From assembly GCF_030247195.1 (NCBI RefSeq), contig NC_080671.1:64501089-64565088 (forward strand): a stretch of 64,000 nt of DNA. Reading direction: 5' to 3'. The stretch's first letter is position 1, and every line of letters starts with the position of its first letter. The translations under genes were made by a program, and so were the position numbers. This stretch comes from Topomyia yanbarensis. Lineage: Eukaryota > Arthropoda > Insecta > Diptera > Culicidae. Below the pieces are notes generated by a model that saw only the letters and a program-made list of their open reading frames with translations, had not been told where the DNA came from and made no database searches. This document shows, piece by piece, positions 46,251 to 59,482 of this stretch.

Positions 46251-47519
46251 AGTACCCAAATAACCACATGCATTATAATGAAGCATTATTTTAACATCGA
46301 TAATGTTCATTTGCTCTAAAACTACTTTCTTAAAGCAGTGCTACCATAACACAACATCCCAAATGTTTCAAGACATTGCCTCTTATGAGCAATGTAACAG
46401 GCATTATACACACCTTTAGAGCAACGGTTTAGTGTTTGATTGCATTGCATTTACAAATGCTTTGACGCTCTACTGCGCTACACTTGAAAAGCATATAATG
46501 CTTGAACTAAATGTTACGAAGTATTAAAATAATTTGACGTTTATGAAGAAAATGTTCTAATCAAAAAATATCAACCTGAAACAACATGGAGAGTAGTGTG
46601 GCAAAGGGACAATTTTCTACGAATGGGGCAAAAATATCGGAGCACTGAAACACCTATAGCTTTTAACCAATCCTATTTCCGTGGAGTAATACATGAAATT
46701 AAACAACACGACTATGCATCCCTATAATTTCCAACTCAGATGAAGCATATCATAGAGAAACCACTAAATGCTCAATATTTCATCTGCACAATTTGATGTC
46801 AATACTAACCATGTTTCGGAATCTCTACTAAAATTAATCTCTGCTTCGTTTGTTGATGTTTATATTTCGCGATTCGAGAGCCACACGATAAATACTAATC
46901 TACTCAAAAAATGCCAAATGTTTGCACCTCTCCTTCTATACCGACGTGTCATTGCATTAACAAAGGCTATATAATGTAAAACGTTATTCATATATTGCAA
47001 ATATCATTCCGTCGGCAGCTATCCTCCACAGATAAGAGTGCTAACGACCTACCTCGTATGAAGCTGATGTCAGATGATCATGGTTCGGATCCCCTAAAAT
47101 TAATTTAAAAAATCTGAAGGAATTTAAATTTTGTGGTGATGTTAATGTTGTATCTAACGAATAAGATAAGATAAGTTGAAAAAAGGAAAACGTTCATTTT
47201 TCCATTTTAATTATTTTCATTTCGACATTATATCAGCTTTATGTTGTGTTATATAACATCGATCTGTCAAAACGAAACAAACATTATTGCAGCATCTAGT
47301 AATGCTTTTAGCAGACAAAAGCTTTATAAGAGCGTTATTAATGTAAAATAAATGCTTTCTTTGACAGTTCTTACATCAGTCGCTTAATCGCCCTTTTCCA
47401 CTTTATAAAAGCATTGGTGTTGCTTTTACAGCAATGAAGAATTTTATCGCATTCTACGAACGACTCATTTAAGACTGTTAACTTTGCATCATTTGAAGCG
47501 TCGTGGTTACTTGGGTACT
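46251..47519. mobile_element. 1.27-kb element with AGTACCCAARTAACCAC ends
   Basis: AGTACCCAAATAACCAC at 46251-46267 is inverted as GTGGTTACTTGGGTACT at 47503-47519 (one difference in 17). The interior is rich in small palindromes built on AGCATTATAATGC-like words and includes a weak tRNA-like B-box near 47088. No transposase and no clear target duplication. Confidence 0.5.
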
Positions 47520-48480
47520 CCTATGTCTGTCGTGTATTACAAGTTGCACACTTTGGAAGGTCGACGCGGGTGATATTATGAACATCCCACTCGACAGCGG
47601 GGAGTGCTCTTTGTTCAATCCGATTTTCGCGGTCAGTCTTTTTTTCGATATTGCCTTTCACCTTCTGACCGTAAATATTTGTAGGTTTCTCCAGTAAGTG
47701 ACAAAGTGCTCTGAATGACCTTATAATGTGACCTTATAATCAGAATTCCCAAATGAACATCGAACACCATGTTCGCTTTAGTTTTGTGCTCATCTTAAAC
47801 CCACATTTCGTGTGAAAACTCGTACCAAAACACGTACACATGGTCGTCTGCACAACCGAATCCCATGTACGTACGCGGTGTTCGTACACACAGGTTCTTG
47901 ACACTAGTTTTCTCTTTCTATCACTTATCATCACTAATGTTGACTCATTCTGTTTTGTGTGTGCCGTTCTTGTGTACGCACACGGTGTACGTACACGGTG
48001 TTTAAACCTAAGTTTGCACATCGTTCGCTTGGGTTCGGTGTTCGAGGCGAGCCTGTTCACAAAGGCAAAGTAAGTTTAAGGTTGAACGCGTGCACGAAAT
48101 TTTGTACACAGGTGCAAACTTATCGACGTTCATAGGAAGACTGCTTATAATGTCGGAATCGAGCTTATTCTTTAGTTATAATTGGTTAACATTTTTTTTA
48201 ATAAAAACAATTGATAAATGCATTTGTTTCTAGCAATAGGTAATAAATAAATTTAAATTATTATAAGCTTCCTGCAAAGCTACGATGGGACCCTTAAAAG
48301 GATTCTTTTCCGCTGGGTACTCGCCGTAGCTTCTTGTCAAATTTTGTGTTTTGTCGGTCTCGTATTGTTTTTTTTGTTCTCAGCGTTTCCGCGATTCGTA
48401 ACTTTGTTTTGTTGTGCTGACCTTTTTTTGTACGCTGAGAACTGACAAGCGGTTAGCATCCCCGTTATCGCGGATTCAGC
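47520..48480. other. No gene seen
   Basis: Repeated words of the type GTACGTACACGGTGTT occur at 47820-48010. The right part is the likely 3' flank of the minus-strand LINE that follows. Confidence 0.35.
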
Positions 48481-48485
48481 TATGC

Positions 48486-51400
48486 CCGAGAACCCAGCAT
48501 GTGATGGTCAAACGGCTCACAAGATTGCTCTATGGCTGGGACGTAGGAGAGGTCGGACTCCACTGATTTCAGCGTCGCGATCATCAAGAGGGAGTCGGAA
48601 AAGATCACTGTCTGAGTATCTTCAGGTTTCTTGATGGCAGCAGTAATAGCGGCGGATTCTACGGAGGTGATGGGCGAGGCGGTTCAATTCCACTCACACT
48701 CACTCCTACGCGTTCGCCAAAGTTCGAGATGTCCATATGGTGTCTGACAGCAGATACGAAGCCAAATTGGCTGCAATTTATGCGATACAGCGGTGCCAGG
48801 ATATTGACTAAGCCTCCCCGAAAATGACTGGTCGTAGAACAGTCGTCAATGCGTACAGCTTCAATCTTCTGCAACAGCCGTTTTCCCGATAGCTACGAGT
48901 ATCACATTGTCGGCGTAAACAAGCACGAATATGCGTTTCGGGAGCGTGGCGCAGATGGAATTCATGCTGGCCAAAAATAGTGTGAATGCTAGCATCGAGT
49001 CACGGGAACCCTATTGGCCTCCAATAATACATCCAATTGGTTTCCTCCAACGCCTACCCTGAAACTTCGCCACTGATGTATTCCTTGAGAAATCTACCCC
49101 TTTGATAAAGTTTCAATGAACACCCCATCGGTGCACTTATAGAAGTACTTCCTCACGTCATACCGGAGTCGCTTCCGGGATGCAAACTGGTGACGGTTGA
49201 GAAGATCTTGTTCCTCGAGGAGGGACGTCAGGCGTCTGTTTACCATTCTTTCCATCGTCTTTCTAATATATGGGAGTAGGCTGATGCGTCGTAAGTCATT
49301 CGGACTCCTGGTTTTTTTACATCATGAGCACGTTTCAAAGTTTTCTGGGAAGGTCCCACATCCCCAGATGATGTTAAATGCATCTAATGCACGCTTACCA
49401 ACCGGGGGTAAAAGCCTTAACAGGGAGTAACAATTTTTGTCAAATCCGACAGAATTGCCCTGTGCTATATTCAACGCCATGACCAGTTCCATACCAGAAA
49501 ACAGTTTGTTGTAGTCCTGGTTAGCATCTGGTGTGAATGTGAATGTGTACGGGTGGCTTCTATGCTCTTCTTCGTTCTGAGGAAAACGGGTGGGATGGAG
49601 CAGTCCATAGAGAGAAACACGAAGTGCTTTCTGATTTCACTAGTAATTTCAGATGACTCAATTATCTTGGTACCGTTGAACGTTAATGCGAAGTCATTTT
49701 GTCTTCTTTTGCTGCCCAGGGCATTCACCCTTCTTCACAGTTTCGGTGTTGGCGACTCAGAACTTATCCCATCAAGGATGGAAGCCTAGGCGACTTCCTT
49801 GGCTTTCGCAATAGCATGCCTAACCAATTTCGTCAGAAGGTGAGAATGCCAAGATCTCTCATCCCTTCGATAGTGGTCGAGTAATGAGAGATCTATATCT
49901 GATTACTTTCGCTACTTCTGGGTTTCATCAGTGAACCGTCCAGTTTAATGGTATTCTGTTGGTTTGGGAGCTGCATGGTTTTGTGGACTAAATCGTTGCT
50001 TCTGCAAGCTCTTCCGGAATCGATCGAAAGCATTCGACAAGTTGTCTTCGTATGTGGTTCAGCCCATTCGATCGTAGATCCAACGATGACGCCGATATGT
50101 CGGTAGCAGCAGATCATGGCAGACAACAGTGGGGAAATGATCGCTGTTTCCAATGTCGGCTAGAACCGACCATCCACAGGTTCCGGCGATGGAGCTAGAA
50201 CAAATGGTGTAGGGGAACATGGGGAGACTTGACCAAGCGCAAAATTCTATTTTCGGCTATGGCGTCTTCTATTCGATTCTCAATTTTTTTTCAAAAATAT
50301 TCTTATACTTGTTTCGATCCCTTAAGGTAATTTTAAAAGTTTGGAGAAAAAAATCCTTTCGTTGCAGAAAATATTACGTGATTAATAAATTTGCATCAAA
50401 TGATGTAATTTTTTATCAAAATTTGTATGGACATATCTACTCGACTACTAGTTACTATTAATGTACTAATCTACCATCTTAATCCTTGTGAAGCAGTGAA
50501 ATGATTTTACAGAAACTGGAACATTGGAATAGTTATTAGTAGAATTTACATGACATTGAACGCAATAACTAATGTTGGGGAGACTTGACCAAGATTTTAT
50601 GGGGAGACTTGACCAAGTGGCGATCAGCTGAAGAAAGATAAAAAATTCTTAATATTTATTATGCTTTGGTATCTACTGTTAATGTTAATCACGCCATAAA
50701 AAATCCCACCCCAAACATAAGTCTTTATATTTTAATATTTGTAAACAAAGTTAGCAATAGTAGGACTGATTTCGTGACGTGTGAACATGCAATGCAAGCA
50801 GTACAGTTAATCCTTAAAAATAAATGCATTAAAAAAATTAAAATTTATCAAATGCAACTCTTTTATATTTTTTACTGCTACCTAAGGATCTCGACAATAG
50901 GGAAAAAAATAATTACAGTATGTTTTATGTTTATTATTTTTTGTTATGACTTTCAAAATTCTCTTGGTCAAGTCTCCTCACGCCTTGGTCAAGTCTCCCC
51001 GCAAAGGGGAGACTTGACCAGAAAAAACGATCACAGAAAAACTTTTGTAACTTTTCAAAAATTATATTAAAAATTCTGCAAAAAATCATAAAGACGCGCA
51101 ATAACTTTGCGCATTATATCTGAATGACTTTTGAGGAATTGAAGGCTTTTTTAGAGATTTATGCAGTTTTAGCTGAAAACCTGGTCAAGTCTCCCCATGT
51201 TCCCCTAATCTAAGGTGGATAGGGATCTACTCCAGAGAATGGTAATAATGCTGTCATTTAGCATCACCGTATTTCTGTCTTCGACTGCCTCAACAATAGC
51301 GTTGCCGAGGTGGCAGTACCTCCTTCCGCCCCACGCTGCGTGATGGGCTTTGAAGTCACTCTCGGGGTTCTGCAGTTGCTTGAAGAGATTCCTCAATTTA

Positions 51401-51690
51401 TTTCCAATGTCGCTGGCTTCCTAAGGGACGCCACTGTGCATTTTATGGGAAAGTTGATCTTTCTGGCGACCACAATCATATGAATGTACAATTGCACCGA
51501 ATCGGACGATAAGTCCCTAGGCCAACCGTCTGATAGATGTTCAACGTTTTTAGCTGACTCCCAAGTGTAGAGGTTTCCGCTCTTTATGTGTTTCTCTCGG
51601 ACGGCCAGGCAGATGAGCACGGAATGAGCAACAGTACATTTCAAGAATACAAGATTTGCTCTCAGGCCGTTGATGTTCCGCTAGATTAGC
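48486..51690 (-). pseudogene. LINE ORF2 remnant (endonuclease, RT, RNase H) split by a MITE
   Basis: Read on the minus strand from 51690 downward. An endonuclease begins NINGLRANLVFLK, its motif SDFKAHHAAWGG is near 51350, and it is interrupted at 51207-50210 by a TA-flanked MITE. It resumes with TICSSSIAGTCGW and the SDH motif near 50150. RT pieces follow (PNDLRRISLLPYIRKTMERM, NRRLTSLLEE near 49200-49300), then an RNase H piece (VESAAITAAI, FSDSLLMI near 48530-48650). Many frame shifts and stops. The group is RNase H-bearing non-LTR elements. It is minus-strand and old relative to the MITE inside it. Confidence 0.75.
50212..51205. mobile_element. 994-bp TA-flanked MITE, copy 1
   Basis: The inverted ends GGGGAACATGGGGAGACTTG are flanked by TA on each side (50210-50211, 51206-51207), as for Tc1/mariner. 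The 15-mer GGGGAGACTTGACCA occurs seven times: forward at 50221, 50577, 50601 and 51006; inverted at 50965 (one change), 50986 and 51182. Copy 2 at 58204-59176 is nearly identical along its length. No transposase. Confidence 0.85.
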
Positions 51691-51924
51691 AGTGTTCATT
51701 TTGTTCCGTCTGGTAGTGTGCTACAACTAGGGCTGGAGCTACCATTCGTCGCAAGTCTACTACTCTACATTGGAATGGATCTAGCGGAAGTCGGTAGGAC
51801 GGGTGGCGACGAGTCCGCCTCGGGTGTGCGTACAGAAGGCCGTTGGCCTGATTTCGGTACTTCGGTAGAAATTGGGTTCTATGATGATAGGGTAGCATAG
51901 GTCTGCTCACATTGAGTTCAGAGT

Positions 51925-52951
51925 CAAGAAAGAGTGCATGGCCTTCGGGCAGCGCAGACGAACTTTTGGAAAGACCTGGGGTCTCAAACCTCAATACATC
52001 TATTGCATTTACACGACAATTGTACGTCCAATACTGTCATACGGATGCCTTGTTTGGTGGCAGAGGTGAGAGGTGGTGACAGTCCAGTCAAAGCTAAACC
52101 ATCTGCAAAGAATGGCGCTCATGGCGTTGACTGGTGCTTTCACCACGACTCCGACTGCTGCTCTTGAGGCACTTCTAAATATCAAACCATTACACATACA
52201 CTTAAAACAAGAAGCACTATCATGTGCATACAGACTGCAGGTTACTGGGCTTTGGAACAGTAATCATGTTGATCTTGCTACCAGTCATATACGATTGTGG
52301 TCACAAATGGTTACATGGGGTGAAGATATTCTTGCTCCCAGCGATATTACACTCACTTGTAGTTTTCCTTACAGGACATTCCATATGAAGATTCTCTCTC
52401 AAGAGGAGTGGTTGTCTGGCTTTATGGAAAGACAACAACAAACGCAAGTGGTCTGTTACACTGACGGTTCTCTGATGGAGGGACGTGCTGGTGCTGGTGT
52501 CTACTGTCGTGAAATGAGATTGGAACAATCTCACTCACTAGGTAGATACTGTACTGTATTCCAAGCAGACATCTTTGCGAGTATGTGCGGGGTGCAATCG
52601 GCTCTTCAACTGAGTTTGTCCGGCAGAGTTATAAACTTCTGCTCCGACAGTCAGGCTGCAATCAAGGCCCTTAGCTCAGACAAATCCCAGTCCAAGCTAG
52701 TGATCGCGTGGCGAACCCAAATCGAAGAACTAAGCATTGTCAACACTATCTACCTTGTCTGGGTGCCCGGACATTGCGGTATTACTGGAACAGGTTCAGC
52801 GATTGACTTCGTTGGTCCTGAGCCCGCGCTGTCAATTTCGACAAGTTGGATAAGGGAAAAAATACGGTCCTGGGCTTCGTCCGAGCACCGCAATTATTGG
52901 AGAAACCTACGAACGTGTCGCCAAACAAAGGCGTTTCTAGAACAACCATGA
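51925..52951 (+). pseudogene. LINE ORF2 fragment: RT end and degenerate RNase H
   Basis: The plus strand reads the end of a reverse transcriptase (IVRPILSYGCLVWWQR near 52020, then HLQRMALMALTGAFTTTP). An RNase H domain follows: CYTDGSLMEGRAGAG, FQADIFAS, FCSDSQAA and WVPGHCGITG. The acidic residue of the usual QAE motif is Asp, and the expected NExAD near the end is replaced by GTGSAID, so the domain is probably inactive. The open part from 52073 has 292 codons. It is in the opposite orientation to the neighbouring LINE remnant and is a separate element. Confidence 0.8.
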
Positions 52952-53600
52952 CCAGTGGTTTCGAAAAATCTCTTACATTTTTCGAAGCTCCACTGCGGCA
53001 TGCTGACCAGGGCTTTAACCGGCCACTGCAAACTCAATTATCACATGGCAACTATTTATTCTAAGATTTTGTAAGGGTTGTAACGGTCCAACGGCTTACC
53101 TGTTTATAGCTTAACTATGCTGCCTGTTGGCTTTGTATATCTTAGTGGTTGAACTGGTAGGTCGCTACGAGGCATGAACCGCCCTCCTAAAGGAAGTTGC
53201 CACGCCACTCTCGTACAGGTCACTTCACACATGCACATGGATTCGATTTTTTTCCGTTTGGGCTTCATACTTCACGCGCGTACAAATCGCCGGCGGTTGG
53301 CGCGTGAATAGACGCGCAAATTTTTACTTCATTTGAAAATTCGATTTGATGGAGACTCAATTTTTTCACTAGATTTGATCTTTCTCAGGAGTGCATTCAC
53401 TTTGCTGTCTGTTGCTTGTTGGTTGTTCTGTCTGCCCTCTCTCTCGTTCTCGTGTGCGTCCATGCCGCTATCGCTAGAGCTATTTGAATATTTACTGTTG
53501 GTTGATACTTCTTGTATTTATGAGTGACCCTGGTGTATCCGTCTTCTTTTTGGTTATTCCTACGCTCGGTTTACTGGATGTTTGTTTATGGTTACCGAGG
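52952..53600 (+). other. Probable 3' continuation of the LINE fragment, no intact frame
   Basis: Short frames only; the start still reads like LINE C-terminal sequence out of frame. Nothing else is recognised up to about 53600. Confidence 0.3.
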
Positions 53601-53779
53601 ATTATCTTTTGGCCGCTAGTCTGTGCTTTAGCGGTGGAAGGCTATTTGCCTATGTGTGTTGTATTAGATTCATTTTTCGGAGCAGTTTTAGCGCATGGTT
53701 TACCGTAGTGTACCGTCTGGTTGCAGAACTGGCGCGTGGTCGTCTGCCCGGAGCATGTGCTTGGGATTCTTCAAATTTA

Positions 53780-54060
53780 GGTTCTGCCTTGATCAGATTT
53801 GTAAGATTTATGCAGTTGCATTCTAACCACACGAACCCCGTTGGGAATGCCAGATGAAGAGTTCCTCTAGATATCATTCGTAACGGATTTCACTTCTCCG
53901 TATTTCGACCTGAATTTTTTAATGTACTCGTAGCTGGTGCGTGGTGCCAGATCATGAAGGCGAATTTCAGTAATATTCTTGTTAATGTAAACGGGGACAT
54001 TAAAAGTGTTGTCATGTTCGACGTCGTATTGTATGAAAGTTACCAGTACCACATTTTTTG
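53780..54060 (-). pseudogene. Gag-like ORF1 remnant
   Basis: The minus strand reads TFNVPVYINKNITEIRLHDL and FRSKYGEVKSVTND, then after a frame shift GIPNGVRVVRMQL. This order is typical of the ORF1/gag-like protein of mosquito non-LTR elements upstream of its zinc knuckles, from memory of the family. No knuckle is preserved here. Confidence 0.55.
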
Positions 54061-54323
54061 TATGATGTAGCTGTAGGTCACTAACGTAAGATCAAGTCCA
54101 TTTTCACCTTTAACAACTGTTTCACCTTGCGTACTGTAGCTCTTCTTCAAGTTTCGTAAAGTGGAATACGGCAATTTTTTGTTTCACTCGTCTTGCTCAC
54201 CGTGGAGGCAACTAGACTTTCTGTTACTAACGTGTAGAGGTAACGAAGCGACGTGGGTAAAATTTCTTCGTTTGGTTTGCTATGTGCGAGCGGTGTATTT
54301 TTAGCTTCTGGTCTGTGCGAGAT

Positions 54324-54555
54324 CAGGGGCGGATCCAGAATTTTTTTCGGGATAGGTCTGTAATTTCGATTTTCAAATGAATATTGTACAATTTGTAATA
54401 CGTAATAACCTTATTGAATGATTATCTGTTTTTGTGCGCAAATTTGGTTGATAATGATTTTGAGTTTGAAGCTAATATTACATTGAAAATGATTTAAAAT
54501 TTATCAACAATTGAAAAAAAATTGAAGGGGGTCCGTACCCCTAGATCCATCACTG
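54324..54555. mobile_element. 232-bp hAT-like MITE
   Basis: The ends CAGGGGCGGATCCAG and, inverted, CAGTGATGGATCTAG fit the hAT terminus. The 8-bp flanks do not match, so the target duplication is lost or the boundaries are off. Confidence 0.5.
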
Positions 54556-57500
54556 GATAGAATGAGGCGCTAATGGTTAACCGATTAAAAATTGAAATTT
54601 CAATGGAGGCGCGTATAGGAATCCTCGCGATAAAACCGTATTATTCTTGGAATGTTGCTGCTTTAGATTAAAGAAACGGCTCGTTGGAAGTTCCGCTGTC
54701 CCTCAGGGTACCGAAGATTCGTCGGTAAGCGGATAACGAAGCACACGATTTTCGCACTACCTATACTGATTGGAAGTCAGTTTTCATTGACAGCCGAGCA
54801 GCAACAATTCTATAGAAAATGCTAACTTTTAAGTCTTAATCGAAAAATCTACGAAAAAATAACTTTTACATTGAAATAGGAATTTGGTGCCATAAAACAA
54901 CTTATACATCCAAAAATAATCTGCAAGAGAGTGACTCAAACCACAAATCCGTTGTAATGGTAGTCTAAAGCGAAAACAACTTTGGATGGCAATAAAAAGA
55001 ACCGAATCGAAAACAGAGCGGTTGGACAGCATTCCAATCTTCTAATAAAAATTCGGGAAGATCCTTTGACATGTGCAATCGTTGTTAGCTTAAAATTTTC
55101 TCTTTTCCATTCATACCAAAAATGAGAAGAAGACAAACACTTATTGGCAATTCATTACAATATTTACCAACTGTGACCGGCAAACAGCAACTATCTACTC
55201 TTCTTACATTGCGACATTAATAATGAGAAAAGTTGTTATGCGTCAGAAAAAAAAACAAAACAAAATGAAACTTCTCACCAGATAGATGAAGCAAACAAAC
55301 AAACAAAGAAATAAATAAAAAAACAAATGAAAACTCTAGTGATGATAATTGAAATGATAGCGAATAAATATAAACAAAAAAACAGAACACCCGACAATTC
55401 AAACAACTGGTTCGTGTACTACGTTGATTTAAATTTTACTCCTCATTTCCTTCAAAATAAAATAAAATTTCACAGCACACTCCCACCCCGATAGCGTGGC
55501 AGCGCGAATGTACCTTTTAATTTACGACCCACTTTTTGTGTTCGTTTCATGTTCGATGACCAACACTGGTAGGTCACTCTCGCGGTCAACACCAGCAACG
55601 GAGCTACGCCCCGCGCGAAAATTAAAACTCATTCCGAAAGCAGATCGCGTTGGTTACGCGTGTTTTTTTTTCGCTCGTCGTCCAGTTTATTTCTCTTTGA
55701 TTTTACCATTAGCAACGGTTTCCCAAATATATCATTTTCCTTGCCCAGTATTATTATATTCATTTTTAAATGATTGATTGATGACCTGCCCTCTGTCACG
55801 CGCTGCGAATCGCTTTTCATGTCGGTGGGAGTACGTTGTGCCGTGAATGTTCTGCTCCGAGTTGTGAGTGGAAATAAAATTGTACGTTGCAGGGGCATAA
55901 CCGCGCATAATAAAACAAACGGGGAAAATCAAAATCAAATGAAAGTAATTGATTGTAAATATTAAAATCGGTTGAAATGAAGTAGAAACAGCAACATCGG
56001 CAGCAGCGACAAAGATTTAAAGAAAAAAATTCAATTGCGGAAATCCACAAACTGGGCAGAAGGATCGAAGACCGATGTAACACATTGTTGTAAATAACAT
56101 TTTGTAGATAAATTATTGAGTGAAAAAATTAGATTAAATTGAAATCAATGAGCGAGACCGAGTAAGAGTGGAATTTGTGAGAGTAATACAATAAAACCAC
56201 GACAAAAATGAAACAAAACGTTTAATGTGTTTGTGTCCACTCATTCACAACATGATGATCACATCCATGAACGATGAGCTGTCGGCGGGTTCGGTCGGTG
56301 GTGACAGCTGAACCAAACTAGTCGAATTCTGTGCAACCACATCATCCGAAAAATAAACTTGAACACAATGACATAAATTTGCACAAATTCCGTTCAGCAA
56401 TATGCTTTTCGAATTTTTATTCACACGCTTCAACCCCCACCCAGCTACTAAGCTTTCAGTTAGGTTTCAGCGGTACATTTATTGTTTAAAGTGCTATAAA
56501 TCTAGATGCGGTTTGGAATCGGTAAATGGAATGAATAAAGATAAATATGGAATTGCTATTTACTGGTATGTTTCATTGTCCCGTTCGATGTTGTTGACAG
56601 AAACTAGAAAAATCAGGTATTTAATTGTGAGTTCCTGTCTGCGTTAATGGAAAACAAACATAGCCCGCAGCCGATTTCAGCGTTCAAACAAAGCTAACTT
56701 TAAATAATGACATAAAGTAGATTGGTACCTTGGTCTTCTAGAAATAGTTCAGTAGTGAGGCAGCTGAATTTGAGAGCTGATCCAGGTAAGTTATGTTTAT
56801 TCCCAAATGGTCAAGTAAAAGATTTAATTACCGTATGGCAGAAAGTATATCTTAACTTAATTCAACTCGCTTTTATATGAAAGAAACTTGTTTCACATTC
56901 CATAAGGAAACAGATCTTATTTTTAAACGGGCAGACTCAACGAGTATTCAGAGCAAACTACCTTATCAATAATCTTACATCTATAACCCCAACAATAGTT
57001 AGTTTAAAAGAAGTGGGGCAGTAGCTATCAACAAAAAAGCATATCTCCTTAGAACAAATTTATAAAAGTTTGGCAAATATCTTGCTTTCAGTAGTAGAAA
57101 CCAGAGGTGAAATACGTTCGCTTCACACAGCAAAGAGTCTGACCATTTAGTTGACTCTGTGAACGGGTCTCTCTCCTGTCAAAATATTAACAATTTCCGT
57201 GAGGGTATATGAGTTTTTTAACGCTTCCAGTATGTGCTCTAATCAAAATCCTTCCCACACAAACTGCATGTCGCTCCAGACTGTCCTGCCCACATATACT
57301 CCTGATTGTCAAGAGTGAATTGGAGAATGGGAGACAAATAACCACAACTCAACTGTCCTGACTTATGTTTAATTATACTGCGATTTCTGTTATTACCAAA
57401 TAGATTTCTGAAGACGACGACATTTTGATTTGCGTCTTATGATGTAACCGACATATCTCAGATAAAATATGTTTAGGCATATTACAAAAGACACTTTAGT

Positions 57501-57739
57501 CTTGATAAACAATTTATAGTGGCATGCGAAATCCTCTTTACCACTCCCATCCGGCTCCATTATGTTATAAAAAAGATGAAATGGCGTTCATACGTTTTTC
57601 TGAAATGAAAATTTAAACATGGCCTTGAATTATATACAATTATATCTACCATTTTTCAAAAACGTTTATTATTAACAAAAGGTTGGGGATTTGAAACATA
57701 AAACATTTAAAAGTTTTGTCTTCAACTGCATGAAAAAAT
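54556..57739. other. No gene recognised
   Basis: AT-rich, with a slightly GC-richer patch at 55480-56330 that has short ORFs without domains and could be host noncoding DNA. No repeat family named. Confidence 0.35.
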
Positions 57740-58075
57740 GTGAACTATTCATTTAAAAAAAATCTAACTTTTTTACCAATTTTTTCAATTGGCTATAGTC
57801 TAAAAATGACAAATCCTGCAAAAAATGTTATAGGAGTGATTTTTACTAAATTAGTCGAATTTTTGAATAAAAATATTGAACAATTTTTCGTCGACTCCTA
57901 CACTGAAAAATTTAAAGTCGATTTACAAAAAAAACCCATCTTTGATTTGGACGAAATTTTGTTCTAAAATAGATAATTATGTTCCCTAGCTAGTTGGGCA
58001 TTTTCAAGAAAAAAAAGTTATTTGAAAAAAACTTTTCCTTTTCTAAACTGAATTTTTTTTCAGTGTATTTTTATC
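57740..58075 (+). repeat. Left arm of a distant inverted repeat
   Basis: Inverted copy of about 61253-61600: shared words include CTATAGTCTAAAAATGAC / complement, ATTTTTGAATAAAAATATTG, and CGTCGACTCCTACACTGAAAAA. The two arms enclose 3.2 kb with a MITE, a satellite and a Transib-like copy. Confidence 0.7.
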
Positions 58076-58203
58076 GAAAACTAAACTCTGAAAGTCATAA
58101 TCATCACTGAATCCAATTTTCCAACTGCTAGTTGCCTAATACACGCAAAAAGTATCAGTAATGAATTTGGTATTCGTTTGGTATATTATTCTGGTTACCT
58201 GTA

Positions 58204-59176
58204 GGGAAACATGGGGAGACTTGACCAACCGCAAAATTCTATTTTCGGCTATGGCGTCTTCTATTCGATTCTTAATTTTTTTTCAAAAATATTTTTATAC
58301 TTGTTTCGATCCCTTAAGGTAATTTTGAAAGTTTGGATTAAAAAATCCTTTCCTTGCAGAAAATATTACGTGATTAATAAATTTGCATTAAATGATGTAA
58401 TTTTTTATCAAACTTTGTATGGACATATCTACTCGACTACTAATTACTATTAAAGGGCTAATATACCATCTTAATCCTTGTGAAGCAGTGAAATGATTTT
58501 ACATAAACTGGAACATTGGAATAGTTATTACTAGAATTCGCATGAAATTGAACGCAATAACTGATGTTGGGGAGACTTGACCAAGTGGCGATCAGCTGAA
58601 GAAAGATACAAAATTCCTAATATTTATTATGCTTTGGTATCTACAGTTAATGGTAATCACGCCATAAAAAAATCCCACCCCAAACATAAGTCTTTATGTT
58701 TTAAAATTTGTAAGCAAAGTTAGCAATAGTAGGACTGATTTCGTGATGTGTGAACATGCAATGCAAGCAGTACAGTTAATCCTTAAAAAGAAATGCATTT
58801 AAAAAAATCAAAATTTATCAAATGCAACTCTTTTATATTTTTTTACTGCTACCTAAGGATCTCGACAATAGGGAAAATAATAATTACAGTATGTTTTATG
58901 TCATTATTTTTTGTTATGATTTTTCAAAATTCTCTTGGTCAAGTCTCCCCACGCCTTGGTCAAGTCTCCCCGCAATGGGGAGACTTGACCAGAAAAAACG
59001 ATCACAGAAAAACTTTTGTAACTTTTCAAAAATTAAATTAAAAATTCTGGAAAAAATCACGAAGACGCGCAATAACTTTGCGCATTATACCTGAATGATT
59101 TTTGGGGGATTGAAGGCTTTTTTAGAGATTTATGCAGTTTTAGCTGAAAACCTGGTCAAGTCTCCCCATGTTCCCC
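58204..59176. mobile_element. 973-bp TA-flanked MITE, copy 2
   Basis: Same family and orientation as 50212-51205; TA at 58202-58203 and 59177-59178. It lacks one internal 15-mer unit (a deletion next to the GATGTTGGGGAGACTT region), giving six copies. Left end GGGAAACATGGGG has one change from copy 1. Confidence 0.85.
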
Positions 59177-59369
59177 TACCTTACCGGCATCAATATTCAT
59201 TTTACCAAATAACAGTACTATAAAACTAAGGCCTTAAAGCTGTCTTGTAACAACAGTTGTGATGAGCAGTTCTAGTAAAATTATCATTATGGATCAATTA
59301 TATAAATCAAAGTTAAACGGTATCAATTGCTGTGTAAAGATAAACAATCCGAAGTGTAATCGTAATAAT

Positions 59370-59465
59370 TTACGTCCGAATCTCGCCATCTTGAATTTCA
59401 ACATGGCGTCAGACATAAATTTCAAGCACCAAATCGTCAAGCCCATTCCGAAAATACCCAGTCTA
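59370..59465 (+). repeat. Fragment of the foldback family
   Basis: CTCGCCATCTTGAATTTCAA, ATGGCGTCAGACATAAATTTC and CCATTCCGAAAATACCC match the arm at about 19630-19770, so it is a short relic of the 18783-20068 family. Confidence 0.6.
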
Positions 59466-59482
59466 GATTCTAAACTGTGATC

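Noticed and set aside
47030..47110. tRNA gene or SINE
   Set aside because: Only a weak B-box-like GGTTCGGATCCC; no A box or cloverleaf could be made.
54316..54563. 8-bp duplication for the 232-bp hAT-like MITE
   Set aside because: The octamers on the two sides do not match; only the ends support the call.
57190..57320. Zinc-finger gene fragment (HTG-like word on the minus strand)
   Set aside because: The cysteine and histidine spacing does not fit a C2H2 finger.
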